A DNA stretch of 37,529 nucleotides from Chloroflexota bacterium (GTDB lineage Bacteria; Chloroflexota; Limnocylindria; Limnocylindrales; CSP1-4). Each line of letters begins with the position of its first letter. Position 1 is the first letter of the stretch. This document shows, piece after piece, positions 1 through 7,221 of the stretch. The notes under the pieces were generated by a model that ran no database searches, was not told the origin of the DNA, and saw only the letters and a program-made list of their open reading frames with translations. The DNA lies in assembly GCA_012026785.1 (NCBI GenBank), contig VEOW01000005.1, positions 1-37,529 on the forward strand, in the 5' to 3' direction. Both the position numbers and the translations under genes were made by a program.

Positions 1-1162
1 CCGGCCGCCCCTGCGCGGCGTCCGGCCGCATCCGCTCGACGATCATGTCGGCCGTGATCAGGCCCTGGTAGGTCCCGCGGCGGTCGACGACGATGCCCGC
101 CTGGACGCTGCTCGCGAGCAGCATCGACAGCGCGTCCTTCAGCGTCGTGCGGCGATCCAGGAGCGGCGACATCTCTCTGGCCATGGCGGCCTGCAGCGGG
201 CCGTCGGACGGGATGTCGGCGCCGTTGATCCAGCCGATCGGCCGGCCGTCGGGTTCGAGGAGCAGGAGGTACGGGAATGGGTCGGCTGCGGCGCGGGCCC
301 TCGCCTCGGCGGCGGAATCTCCCGGGTGTGCCGTCGGCGCCCAGGCAGGCTCGAGATCGCGGACTCGCGCCAGCGCGAGGCGCTTGAGCCCGCGATCGGC
401 ACCGACGAATCGGGCCACGAACTCCGAGGCGGGGTTGGCGAGGATCTCATCGGGCGTGCCGAACTGGGCGAGGCGTCCGCCGACCTCCATCACCGCGACC
501 CGGTCGCCCATCTTGATCGCCTCGTCGATGTCGTGGGTCACGAACAGGATCGTCTTGGCCAGTCCCTCCTGGATCGCGAGCAGCTCGTTCTGGAGCCGCT
601 CCCGAACGATCGGATCGACCGCGCCGAATGGCTCGTCCATGAGCAGCACGGGTGGGTCGGCGGCGAGGGCCCGGGCCACGCCGCTCCGCTGGCGCTCGCC
701 GCCCGAGAGCTCGGCCGGATACCGGTTGCGATAGCGGTCAGCCGGCAGCCCGACGAGGTCGAGCAGCTCGTCGGCGCGGGCCCGGCGCCGGGCGCGGTCC
801 CAGCCGAGAAGGCGCGGCACGGTCTCGATGTTCTCGCCGACCGTCTGGTGCGGGAACAGCCCGACCTGCTGGATGACGTAGCCGATCTCGCGCCGCAGTT
901 CGATGACATCGCGCTGCGCCACGTCCACGTCGCCGACGAGGATCCGGCCGGACGTCGGTTCGATCAGTCGATTGACGAGCTTGAGGCTGGTCGTCTTGCC
1001 ACAGCCGGACGGCCCGACCAGCACGCAGATCGTCCCGGCGGGGACCTCGAACGACAGGTCCTCGACGGCCGCGGGGCCGGCGGCGGCCGCCCGGGCCGGG
1101 GCGGCCGCCGCCGGATAGCGCTTGGAGACGTGGTCGAAGACGACGCGCTGGGCCTGGGTCAC
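1..1162 (-). CDS. opuCA: Quaternary-amine/osmolyte ABC transporter ATPase, partial (OpuCA/ProV type)
   Basis: This is the ATP-hydrolysing subunit of a glycine-betaine/choline/proline-type importer, acting on the inner face of the membrane. Only the first 387 codons are present because the 3' end runs off the window. Visible motifs are Walker A GPSGCGKTT (residues 50-58), the Q-loop in YVIQQVGLFPHQT, signature LSGGE (152-156), and Walker B LLMDEPFGAVDP. A C-terminal region with two CBS-like stretches follows, as in OpuCA, where CBS domains sense ionic strength. An Ala-rich insertion (about 18-32) sits just before the Walker A strand and is unusual. The start is GTG at 1162. It has no Shine-Dalgarno sequence, but a GATACT hexamer ends 6 nt upstream, suggesting a leaderless mRNA. 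The permease and binding-protein genes would lie beyond the left edge. Confidence 0.9.
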   Translation of the reverse strand, partial: MTQAQRVVFDHVSKRYPAAAAPARAAAAGPAAVEDLSFEVPAGTICVLVGPSGCGKTTSLKLVNRLIEPTSGRILVGDVDVAQRDVIELRREIGYVIQQVGLFPHQTVGENIETVPRLLGWDRARRRARADELLDLVGLPADRYRNRYPAELSGGERQRSGVARALAADPPVLLMDEPFGAVDPIVRERLQNELLAIQEGLAKTILFVTHDIDEAIKMGDRVAVMEVGGRLAQFGTPDEILANPASEFVARFVGADRGLKRLALARVRDLEPAWAPTAHPGDSAAEARARAAADPFPYLLLLEPDGRPIGWINGADIPSDGPLQAAMAREMSPLLDRRTTLKDALSMLLASSVQAGIVVDRRGTYQGLITADMIVERMRPDAAQGRP

Positions 1163-1168
1163 GGCCGG

Positions 1169-1193
1169 AGTATCGCCGGTCCCGCCGACCGGC
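1169..1193 (-). promoter_or_regulatory. Candidate promoter and operator dyad of the opuCA-like gene
   Basis: On the minus strand a GATACT hexamer (1174-1169) ends 6 nt before the GTG start. Directly upstream lies a perfect inverted repeat, GCCGGTC (1175-1181) and GACCGGC (1187-1193), with a 5-nt centre. It occupies what would be the -10/-35 spacer, a usual repressor position. It could instead be a weak terminator hairpin for the upstream MerR gene, but no T-run follows. No convincing -35 is visible. Confidence 0.4.
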
Positions 1194-1254
1194 GGGCAGG
1201 GCCAGGGGCGAGCCCTGGGGGCGAGCCGGACGAGCCGGGACTGTCAGCCCGACG

Positions 1255-2148
1255 TCAGACGGGCGCCGATGCGAGATCCTGCTCGATCAGCTCGCGATCC
1301 TCGGGGTCGCCGATGCCGGCCAGGGAATCGCGGGCGCGCGCCCGCGTGATAGCCGCTGCGGCGTGATCACCGGCCACGGCCTGGGCGCGGGCGAGCCCCT
1401 CCAGCGCGGCGGGCACGTCCCAGTCATCGGCCACGCCCGCCGCGACGGCGCCCTCGGCCAGCTCGAGGCAGCGGCGAGCGTGCCACAGCGCCGGCTCACC
1501 GCGCCCCAGCGTCGAATAGACACGGGCGATCTGCCACTCGCTGCGGGCGCGGTTCGCGACCGTGCCGCCGCCCTTCGACCAGTGGTAGGCCGAGGCGTGG
1601 CAGGCGTAGAGCATCTCGTCGACCTGCTCGGGCGTCCGATTTGCCGACTCGAGCAGGGTCCAAACCTGGTTGTAGAGGGCCTTGCCGAGCGCCCGGTGCG
1701 CGTCGGCGTCCAGGCCGAGCGCATCGATGGTCGGGGGAGCCGCTGCTTCGGCTCCCGCGGTTGCCCCCGCGGTGTCGCTGGTCATGAGTGGCTCCCTTCC
1801 TTCACTGAGCTGACGGATGACATGGAGGACCCGGATCAGCCGGTTGAGTCGGGCTTCCAGGCGGGACCGGTGGACCGCCAGGCGGCGGCGCCGCTCGTCG
1901 GGGTCGTCCGTCCCCAGCAGCTCGCGGATCTCCTCGAGCGGCACCTCGAGATCCCGAAGCCGGGCGATCGCCCGAGCGGCTTCGAGCTGTTCCCGGGCGT
2001 AGCGCCGGTAGCCGGTCTCGGGATCGACCTGGACCGGGTGGAGCAGCCCGAGCTCGTCGTAGTGCCGCAGCGCCCCGATCGAGAGACCTGCCAGTCGGCC
2101 GAACCGCCCGATCGAGAGGAACTCGCCGGACTGGGCTGTGCGCGTCAT
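1255..2148 (-). CDS. MerR-family transcriptional regulator with helical C-terminal effector domain
   Basis: This is a DNA-binding regulator of about 297 aa. The N-terminus (about 12-80) is a MerR winged helix: LSIGRFGRLAGLSIGALRHY, then ELGLLHP and GYRRYAREQ. A coiled-coil dimerisation helix follows (about 80-120). The C-terminal ~175 residues look all-helical and TPR-like (LYNQVWTLLE, YHWSKGGGTVANRARSEWQIARVY). They are not the usual short metal-binding tail, so the ligand is unknown. The start chosen is ATG 2148 rather than ATG 2157, because the deduced -10 overlaps 2157 and would put the transcript start at 2148-2149 (leaderless). An in-frame ATG at 1785 has a strong Shine-Dalgarno site and could give the C-terminal domain alone. 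The gene precedes opuCA on the same strand with about 90 bp between, so it may control the transporter. Confidence 0.85.
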   Translation of the reverse strand: MTRTAQSGEFLSIGRFGRLAGLSIGALRHYDELGLLHPVQVDPETGYRRYAREQLEAARAIARLRDLEVPLEEIRELLGTDDPDERRRRLAVHRSRLEARLNRLIRVLHVIRQLSEGREPLMTSDTAGATAGAEAAAPPTIDALGLDADAHRALGKALYNQVWTLLESANRTPEQVDEMLYACHASAYHWSKGGGTVANRARSEWQIARVYSTLGRGEPALWHARRCLELAEGAVAAGVADDWDVPAALEGLARAQAVAGDHAAAAITRARARDSLAGIGDPEDRELIEQDLASAPV

Positions 2149-2155
2149 GCCCGCC

Positions 2156-2186
2156 ATCGTGGACCCTCGACCCGCTCGAGAGTCAA
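2156..2186 (-). promoter_or_regulatory. MerR-type promoter/operator with 19-bp spacer
   Basis: On the minus strand TTGACT (2186-2181) is followed by exactly 19 bp and then CACGAT (2161-2156). The spacer and flank carry an inverted repeat, GACCCTCGA (2162-2170) and TCGAGAGTC (2176-2184), matching at 8 of 9 positions around a CCCGC centre. An overlong 19-bp spacer filled by a dyad is the hallmark of MerR-activated promoters. It lies immediately upstream of the MerR gene and predicts autoregulation. Confidence 0.7.
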
Positions 2187-2268
2187 GCCCCTGCCCACGC
2201 AGTGCCTGTGCTTCTCGTCGCGCGCAGCTGCCGACCCCCCGAAATCCCTGCCGGATGTGCGGCGCGGG

Positions 2269-2541
2269 TCAGGTGCCGGCCTGTCGCTCCAGCTCGCGGT
2301 CGATCGCTCGAAGGATGAATCGGGCGGCCTCGGCGCTCTTGCCGCCGAGCTTCTGGCCCTCGTCCTGCTCGAGCGCGACCATCAGGTCGGCGAGCATCTG
2401 GTCCAGGAGCGGCGTCCGCTGCAGCGCGCCCTCGGCGAACGCGGCCTCCAGGATCGCCACCGCCTCGCGGGCGTTGTCCACGACATGGCCCCGGGCTTCC
2501 AGCCGCTCGCGGAACGCCGCGCGCGCCTCGTCGCCGGTCAT
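2269..2541 (-). CDS. Small helical protein of unknown function
   Basis: This 90-residue soluble protein is not a family I recognise. It is rich in Ala, Glu, Leu and Arg and looks entirely alpha-helical (EARAAFRERLEARG; DQMLADLMVALEQDEGQKLG). It has no cysteines, signal peptide or membrane segment. Its ATG at 2541 overlaps the stop of the upstream acetyltransferase gene as ATGA, so the two are probably translationally coupled and co-transcribed. That coupling, plus clean codon structure, is the main argument that it is real. An upstream in-frame extension to 2661 exists but lies inside the acetyltransferase gene and is unlikely. Confidence 0.65.
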   Translation of the reverse strand: MTGDEARAAFRERLEARGHVVDNAREAVAILEAAFAEGALQRTPLLDQMLADLMVALEQDEGQKLGGKSAEAARFILRAIDRELERQAGT

Positions 2542-3167
2542 GGGGCGGCACCCGTGCTGGTCGGAACCGATGCGTCGGCGCGGGAAGGGGTATCGGTGCT
2601 CGCTCGATGACGCCGCGCCTGCCACTCCGTGGCCAGGATGCTCATCCCGACCTCGTCCCACCAGCGGCCGTCGCGCCAGATCGCCTCGCGCGCCCGGCCC
2701 TCGACGATGAAGCCGCAGCGCAGATAGGCCCGAATGGCCCGCTCGTTGAACTCGAACACGGTCAGCGCAACGCGATGCAGGCCCAGCGTGTCGAAGGCGT
2801 GCTCCAGCATCAGCCGGGTCGCCTCGGTGCCGAAGCCACGGCCCCAGACGTCCTTCTCGCCGATCGTGATGTGGTACATGACCGAGCCGTTGTCACCATC
2901 GACCTGGCTGAACGAGCAGGTCCCGACGAGCCGATCGGTCGCCCGCTCGTGGATCGCCATCGTGAGGCTGTCGTCACCGAGGGCCCGGACCTGGAAGAAG
3001 CGCTCGATCTCGTCGACCCGCATCGGCGTTTCCTGGTAGCGGGCGAGGCGCGCGACCTCGGCATCGGAGTACCAGCGCCGGAAGGCCGCGAGGTTCTCCG
3101 GGGCGTGGCGGCGCAGCACCACGAGCTTGCCCTCGAGGGCCTCCGGGAACCACGCACGGCCGGCCAT
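2538..3167 (-). CDS. GNAT-family N-acetyltransferase (RimJ/RimL-like)
   Basis: This is an acetyl-CoA-dependent N-acetyltransferase of about 209 aa, probably cytoplasmic. The acceptor is unknown; the family acetylates ribosomal N-termini, antibiotics and polyamines. Typical features are the early strand KLVVLRRHAPENLAAFRRW, the beta4 segment GSVMYHITIGEKDVWGRGFG with the acetyl-CoA pyrophosphate loop (consensus Q/RxxGxG/A, here WGRGFGTEA), and the closing LGLHRVALTVFEFNERAIRAYLRCGF block. The C-terminal ~20 residues are Ser/Thr/Arg-rich and probably disordered. The start ATG 3167 is placed by the shared divergent promoter with the DNA ligase gene. There is no Shine-Dalgarno site. It overlaps the downstream small gene by 4 nt. 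Confidence 0.88.
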   Translation of the reverse strand: MAGRAWFPEALEGKLVVLRRHAPENLAAFRRWYSDAEVARLARYQETPMRVDEIERFFQVRALGDDSLTMAIHERATDRLVGTCSFSQVDGDNGSVMYHITIGEKDVWGRGFGTEATRLMLEHAFDTLGLHRVALTVFEFNERAIRAYLRCGFIVEGRAREAIWRDGRWWDEVGMSILATEWQARRHRASTDTPSRADASVPTSTGAAP

Positions 3168-3175
3168 CGGGAGGC

Positions 3176-3187
3176 ACGGTATACCAT
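3176..3187. promoter_or_regulatory. Overlapping divergent -10 elements around a GGTATACC palindrome
   Basis: Only 27 bp separate the GNAT start (3167, minus) and the ligase start (3195, plus). The palindrome GGTATACC (3178-3185) supplies a TACCAT hexamer on the plus strand (3182-3187, 7 nt before ATG) and TACCGT on the minus strand (3181-3176, 8 nt before ATG). Both transcripts would begin at or within a few bases of their start codons. Polymerase could bind in only one direction at a time. Confidence 0.5.
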
Positions 3188-3194
3188 CGCCCGC

Positions 3195-4961
3195 ATGCGG
3201 CGCTGGAGCGAGCTCGCCGAGCGCGTCGCCGCCACGACACGCACCTCCGAGAAGACCGGGCTCCTCGCCGAGTACCTCCGGACCCTCGACCAGGATGCGC
3301 TGCGGATTGCGGTCGTCTTCCTCACGGGGCGCCCCTTCCCCGAGGCCGATCAGCGCGCGACCGGCATCGGCTGGGCGACGATCGCCAACGCCGTGGCCCA
3401 GATGAGCGGAGCCGATCGAGCCGCCCTCGCCGAGGCCTACGACCGGCACTCGGACCTCGCCGCGGCGGTCGGGGACGTTCTCGAGGGCGTCGGGCACGCA
3501 CCACCGCCCGAGGCGTCGCCGTCGCTCCCAGAGGTGGCCGGAACGTTCGCAGAGATCGAAGCCGCGTCCGGGCCGGCGAGAAAGTCGGCGCTGCTCGCCG
3601 CGCTGCTCGCCCGGGCCGACCCACGAACCGCCCGGGGGATCGTGCGGGTCCTGTCCGGCGAGCTCCGGATCGGGCTCCGCGAGGGTCTCGTCGAGGCTGC
3701 CATCGCCCGAGCCTTCGAGCACCCGCTCGACGCGGTGAAGCGGGCCGGGATGCTGACCGGCGACATCGGCCGGACGGCCGTGCTCGCCCGCGAGGGCCGG
3801 TTGGACACGGCCGAGCTGGCACTCTTCCACCCGCTCAAGTTCATGCTCGCCTCGCCGGCCGAGGATGCCGCCGAGATCCTTCGACGCCTCGGCCCGACGG
3901 TCTGGGTCGAGGACAAGTACGACGGCATCCGCTGCCAGCTCCACCGCCTGGGCCGCGACGTGCGGCTCTACTCGCGCGACCTGCACGACATCTCCGGCCA
4001 GTTCCCGGAGATCGTCGAGGCGTCGGCGGCACTCCCGTGGGACGGGATCCTCGACGGGGAGATCCTGGCTTTCCGCGACGGGGCGGTGCTGCCGTTCATC
4101 GCGCTCCAGGCCCGGCTCGGCCGCAAGGACCCGCCGCCGTCCCTGCGGGCCGAGGTGCCGGTGATCTACGTGGCCTTCGACCTGCTCGGTCTCGGAACCG
4201 GGCCGGACGACGATCTCGACGCCGACGCTCGAACGGTCACGCCGCTGCTCGAGACACCGCTCCGGGAGCGTCGACGGTTGCTCGAAACCCTCGACCTGCC
4301 GCTCATCGACGGCGGCCATGGCGCCTTCGCCCTGGCCCACCTGTCGACGGCCGACTCGAGGGACGGCCTCGAGCTCGCGTTCAGCGACGCCCGGGCGCGA
4401 CGCAACGAGGGCCTCATGGTCAAGGACCCGACGAGCCCCTACTCACCCGGCCGACGAGGCTACGGCTGGCTGAAGATGAAGAAGGCCCTCGCAACGATCG
4501 ACTGCGTCGTGGTCGGCGTCGAGGTCGGCCATGGCAAGCGCCACGGCGTGCTCTCGGATTACACCTTCGCGGTCCGTGACGAGGCCAGCGACCAGCTGGT
4601 CACGATCGGCAAGGCCTACAGCGGGCTGACCGACGCCGAGATCGCGGCGATGACCCGCTGGTTCGAGGACCACACCATCAGCCGCCATGGCCGATATCGG
4701 GTGGTCGAACCCAGGGTCGTCGTCGAGGTCGCCTTCGATGTCATCCTTCGCTCGAACCGCCACAAGTCCGGGTTCGCCCTGCGGTTCCCTCGAATCGCCC
4801 GGTTGCGGCTCGACAAGGACCCCGCCGAGGCGGACACGCTCGAGACCGTTCGCGCCCTGTACGAAGGTCTCCAGGCCGGTGCCGAGCACCTCGTGACGGC
4901 CGGTGCCCGCAAGGTCGTGGCGCTCGCCGCCGGGTCCCGCCAGCGCCGGACCGAAACCTGA
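3195..4961 (+). CDS. lig: ATP-dependent DNA ligase
   Basis: This enzyme seals nicks in duplex DNA using ATP, via an enzyme-AMP intermediate. The 588-aa length and domain order fit the archaeal/LigB-like class: an N-terminal DNA-binding domain (about 1-200), a nucleotidyltransferase domain, then an OB fold. Motif I is EDKYDGIR with the adenylated lysine at residue 241. Motif III is near VIYVAFDLL, motif IV at NEGLMVKD, and motif V at GWLKMKK. The OB-fold segment VVEVAFDVILRSNRHKSGFALRFPR is also clear. Such ligases are accessory to NAD-dependent LigA in bacteria and are usually tied to repair. No Ku or primase gene is adjacent. The start ATG 3195 lacks a Shine-Dalgarno site and fits a leaderless transcript; longer upstream frames enter the GNAT gene and are rejected. 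Confidence 0.95.
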   Translation: MRRWSELAERVAATTRTSEKTGLLAEYLRTLDQDALRIAVVFLTGRPFPEADQRATGIGWATIANAVAQMSGADRAALAEAYDRHSDLAAAVGDVLEGVGHAPPPEASPSLPEVAGTFAEIEAASGPARKSALLAALLARADPRTARGIVRVLSGELRIGLREGLVEAAIARAFEHPLDAVKRAGMLTGDIGRTAVLAREGRLDTAELALFHPLKFMLASPAEDAAEILRRLGPTVWVEDKYDGIRCQLHRLGRDVRLYSRDLHDISGQFPEIVEASAALPWDGILDGEILAFRDGAVLPFIALQARLGRKDPPPSLRAEVPVIYVAFDLLGLGTGPDDDLDADARTVTPLLETPLRERRRLLETLDLPLIDGGHGAFALAHLSTADSRDGLELAFSDARARRNEGLMVKDPTSPYSPGRRGYGWLKMKKALATIDCVVVGVEVGHGKRHGVLSDYTFAVRDEASDQLVTIGKAYSGLTDAEIAAMTRWFEDHTISRHGRYRVVEPRVVVEVAFDVILRSNRHKSGFALRFPRIARLRLDKDPAEADTLETVRALYEGLQAGAEHLVTAGARKVVALAAGSRQRRTET

Positions 4962-5011
4962 CGGCGACCTCGTTCAGCACAGCGCTCGGCGCAACCCGTC
5001 TCCGTATGAGC

Positions 5012-5033
5012 GTCGCAGGCATATTCCTGCGAC
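5012..5033. terminator. Hairpin between convergent ligase and rhodanese genes
   Basis: A perfect 8-bp stem, GTCGCAGG (5012-5019) and CCTGCGAC (5026-5033), has a 6-nt CATATT loop. It sits between two convergent genes, as a bidirectional terminator would. No T-run follows on either side, so intrinsic termination is plausible but not proven. Confidence 0.45.
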
Positions 5034-5095
5034 AGGCATACCAGAGAGGGGGTGTCGCCCGTGGCTCCTTGGGCGGGCTGTCCGCCGCGGCGCCG

Positions 5096-5944
5096 CTACC
5101 GTTCCACCGGCAGGTCGAGGCGGTCGCCCCACTCGGCCCAGCCGCCGTCGTAGACGGCGACGTCGTCGTAGTCGAGCAACGTCAGGACGAAGGCCAGACG
5201 GGCGGCACCGATGCCGGCCCCGTCGTAGCAGACGAGTCGGCGGCCTCGGACGACGCCGGCCCGCGTCAGCAGGGCCCGAATCTCCTCGGCCTCGCGGAGC
5301 CGCTGCGAGCCACGCTCGTGCATGACCCCGACCGGCACGTTGATCGCGCCCGGGATGTGGCCGAGACGCTTGGCGTTGCCCTCGTGGCCCCGGTACTCGG
5401 GGTTCGCTCGGGCGTCGAGGATCTGGACCTCGGGTGAGCCGAGGAGCGCCCGGACGTCGACGGTCGACAGGCGGATTCGGGGGTTGAGGCGGGGTCGAAA
5501 CGTCGTCTCGGGGGCTGGCAGGCTGCTCGTGCTGAGTGGCCGGCCCTCGGCCTGCCAGGCCGTGTAGCCGCCATCGAGGATCCGGGCCGATTCGAAGCCG
5601 TAGACCCGGAGGCTCCACCAGACCCGCGCCGCATACAGCCCCAGCGTGTCGTCGTACAGGACGAGCGCCGTCGCGTCGCCGACGCCGGCGCGATGCATGA
5701 ACGAGACGACCTTCTCGGGCGGCGCCAGTCGCAGCCCGGGCGGCCCCTCCTCGCCGGCGACCTCGCTCAGCTCGTCGCGCCAGTCGACGTGGGTCGCGCC
5801 GGGCAGGTGTCCCGCCTCGAAGGCCGCCAGGGCGGTCCCGTCCGGGCGCCAGCGCGCGTCGACGACCCGGACCTCGGGCCGGCCGAGCTGGTCGGCCAGC
5901 CAGTCGGTGGTGGCCAGCAGCTCGGGACGCGCGAAACCGCTCAT
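5096..5944 (-). CDS. Two-domain rhodanese/sulfurtransferase-like protein (SseA family) lacking the catalytic Cys
   Basis: This is a 282-aa tandem rhodanese protein of the thiosulfate/3-mercaptopyruvate sulfurtransferase family. The N-terminal domain (about 10-135) carries the usual non-catalytic loop LVLYDDTLGLYAARVWW. The C-terminal domain (about 155-282) should carry the active Cys in a YCGAG-type loop, but here reads CYDGAGIGAA, with Asp at residue 241 in the nucleophile position. A Cys lies two residues earlier (C239) but outside the expected loop geometry. The family hallmark VYDGGWAEW is intact. The protein may therefore be a non-catalytic binder or have altered chemistry. The ATG at 5944 overlaps a tiny leaderless upstream ORF. 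It is divergent from a class-V aminotransferase, a possible sulfur-metabolism link. Confidence 0.88.
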   Translation of the reverse strand: MSGFARPELLATTDWLADQLGRPEVRVVDARWRPDGTALAAFEAGHLPGATHVDWRDELSEVAGEEGPPGLRLAPPEKVVSFMHRAGVGDATALVLYDDTLGLYAARVWWSLRVYGFESARILDGGYTAWQAEGRPLSTSSLPAPETTFRPRLNPRIRLSTVDVRALLGSPEVQILDARANPEYRGHEGNAKRLGHIPGAINVPVGVMHERGSQRLREAEEIRALLTRAGVVRGRRLVCYDGAGIGAARLAFVLTLLDYDDVAVYDGGWAEWGDRLDLPVER

Positions 5945-5967
5945 CGCCGATCGGAGGAGAGGGCCAT
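5941..5967 (-). CDS. Putative 8-residue leader peptide upstream of the rhodanese gene
   Basis: ATG 5967 lies exactly 7 nt after a TATGAT hexamer, matching the leaderless geometry seen elsewhere in the window. It encodes MALSSDRR and stops at TGA 5943-5941. That stop overlaps the rhodanese ATG (5944) as ATGA. Ribosomes loading on the leaderless 5' end could reinitiate at the rhodanese start, which lacks its own clear Shine-Dalgarno site. Too short for codon evidence; the case is positional. Confidence 0.35.
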   Translation of the reverse strand: MALSSDRR

Positions 5968-5973
5968 CGCCCG

Positions 5974-5980
5974 TATCATA
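5974..5980. promoter_or_regulatory. Overlapping divergent -10 elements (TATCAT / TATGAT)
   Basis: Plus-strand TATCAT (5974-5979) ends 6 nt before the aminotransferase GTG at 5986. Minus-strand TATGAT (5980-5975) ends 7 nt before ATG 5967. The two hexamers overlap almost completely, so this is a second back-to-back promoter like the one at 3176-3187. Confidence 0.5.
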
Positions 5981-5985
5981 GGCGG

Positions 5986-7221
5986 GTGGTCTCCCCCTTC
6001 ATGACGGACGCGGAGAAGCTCGCGGCCGTGCGGGCGGCCCTGCCGTCGCTGGCGGCCGCGATCCAGCTGAACACGGGCTCCGTGGGGCCGCTGCCGGCCG
6101 AGGTGGCGGCGGCGATGGCCGAGATCGAGGCCTACGAGCGCGACGTCGGCCGCGCCCAGTACGAGTACTTCGTCGACACGCTCCAGCGGATGGACGAGGC
6201 CCGCGCGGCGGTCGCGGCCGTCATCGGCGGCGACCTCGATGAGGTGGCGCTGACCCATGCCACGACCGACGGCCTCAACCTCGCGACCTGGGCGCTGGAT
6301 TGGCGCGCCGGCGATCGGGCGGTCACCACGACCCACGAGCACGCCGGCGCCCTCGGGCCGCTGTATGCGCTTCGTGACCGGCTCGGGCTCGAGCTCGGCT
6401 TCGCGGAGTTCGAGGGTGGCGCCTCGGACGACGAGATCGTGGCGAGCTTCGATCGGGCGATCGGGGAGGGGGCTCGGCTCGTCTCCTGCTCGCATGTCCT
6501 CTGGACGACCGGCACGGTCCTCCCGGTGGCGCGAATCGCCGCGCTCGCGCGCGAGCGAGGGGCGATCACCCTCGTCGACGGCGCCCAGGCGGCCGGCGCG
6601 ATTCCGGTCGCGGCGCGAGACCTCGGGGCCCAGATGTACTCCGTACCGGCCCAGAAATGGCTCCTCGGCCCGGAAGGCATGGGCGCGCTGTGGGTGGCCC
6701 GGGAGTTCCTGTCCCAGGCCCGCTCGACGTTCAACAGCTTCCTGTCGTGGGCGTCCTACGACGCCCGCGGATCGTACGAGCCGCAGCCCGACGCGCGACG
6801 CTTCCAGGTTTCGAACTTCCACCGGCCCTCGATCGTCGGCATGGCCCGTTCGATCGGCTGGCTGACGATGTTCGTCGGCCTCGAGTTCGTCCACCGGCGG
6901 GTGGCCGAGATGGCCGGCCGGGCCCACGACGCGCTGTCGGCGATCGACGGCCTGACCGTCCTGACGCCGCGCGATCGAATGGCCGGCCTCGTCACGTTCC
7001 GGATCGGGGGCTGGGAGGCGAAGGCGGCGCTCGACGAGCTCGCCGCCCGGACGTTCGCCATCGCCCGAACGGTGCCGCCGCTCGAGGCGATTCGAATCAG
7101 CCTCGGCTTCTGGACGAGCGAGGCCGAGATCGAGCGATTCGTCGATGGCGTCCGGCTCCTGGCTCGACACGCGCCCGGCTCGCTGCCGCCGCGGCGCACG
7201 CTCACGATCGTCGACCGATGA
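5986..7221 (+). CDS. Class-V aminotransferase (cysteine desulfurase/isopenicillin-N-epimerase-like)
   Basis: This is a PLP-dependent enzyme of 411 aa, fold type I. Recognisable segments are LNTGSVGPLP near the N-terminus, the cofactor-contacting THATTDGLNLATWAL, the Asp that pairs with the pyridine nitrogen in ITLVDGAQAAGAIPV, and the Schiff-base lysine in VPAQKWLLGPEG (K224). The late EAIRISLGFW substrate-binding arginine region is also present. No cysteine is found in the mobile loop expected of true IscS/SufS desulfurases, so epimerase, lyase or kynureninase-like chemistry is as likely. The start is GTG 5986 (leaderless geometry); ATG 6001 is the alternative. The stop overlaps the next gene as ATGA. 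Confidence 0.88.
   Translation: MVSPFMTDAEKLAAVRAALPSLAAAIQLNTGSVGPLPAEVAAAMAEIEAYERDVGRAQYEYFVDTLQRMDEARAAVAAVIGGDLDEVALTHATTDGLNLATWALDWRAGDRAVTTTHEHAGALGPLYALRDRLGLELGFAEFEGGASDDEIVASFDRAIGEGARLVSCSHVLWTTGTVLPVARIAALARERGAITLVDGAQAAGAIPVAARDLGAQMYSVPAQKWLLGPEGMGALWVAREFLSQARSTFNSFLSWASYDARGSYEPQPDARRFQVSNFHRPSIVGMARSIGWLTMFVGLEFVHRRVAEMAGRAHDALSAIDGLTVLTPRDRMAGLVTFRIGGWEAKAALDELAARTFAIARTVPPLEAIRISLGFWTSEAEIERFVDGVRLLARHAPGSLPPRRTLTIVDR

Noticed and set aside
2607-3194. N-terminal extension of the DNA ligase
   Set aside because: It lies fully inside the GNAT gene on the opposite strand; ligase homology begins at ATG 3195, where a promoter-like hexamer lies.
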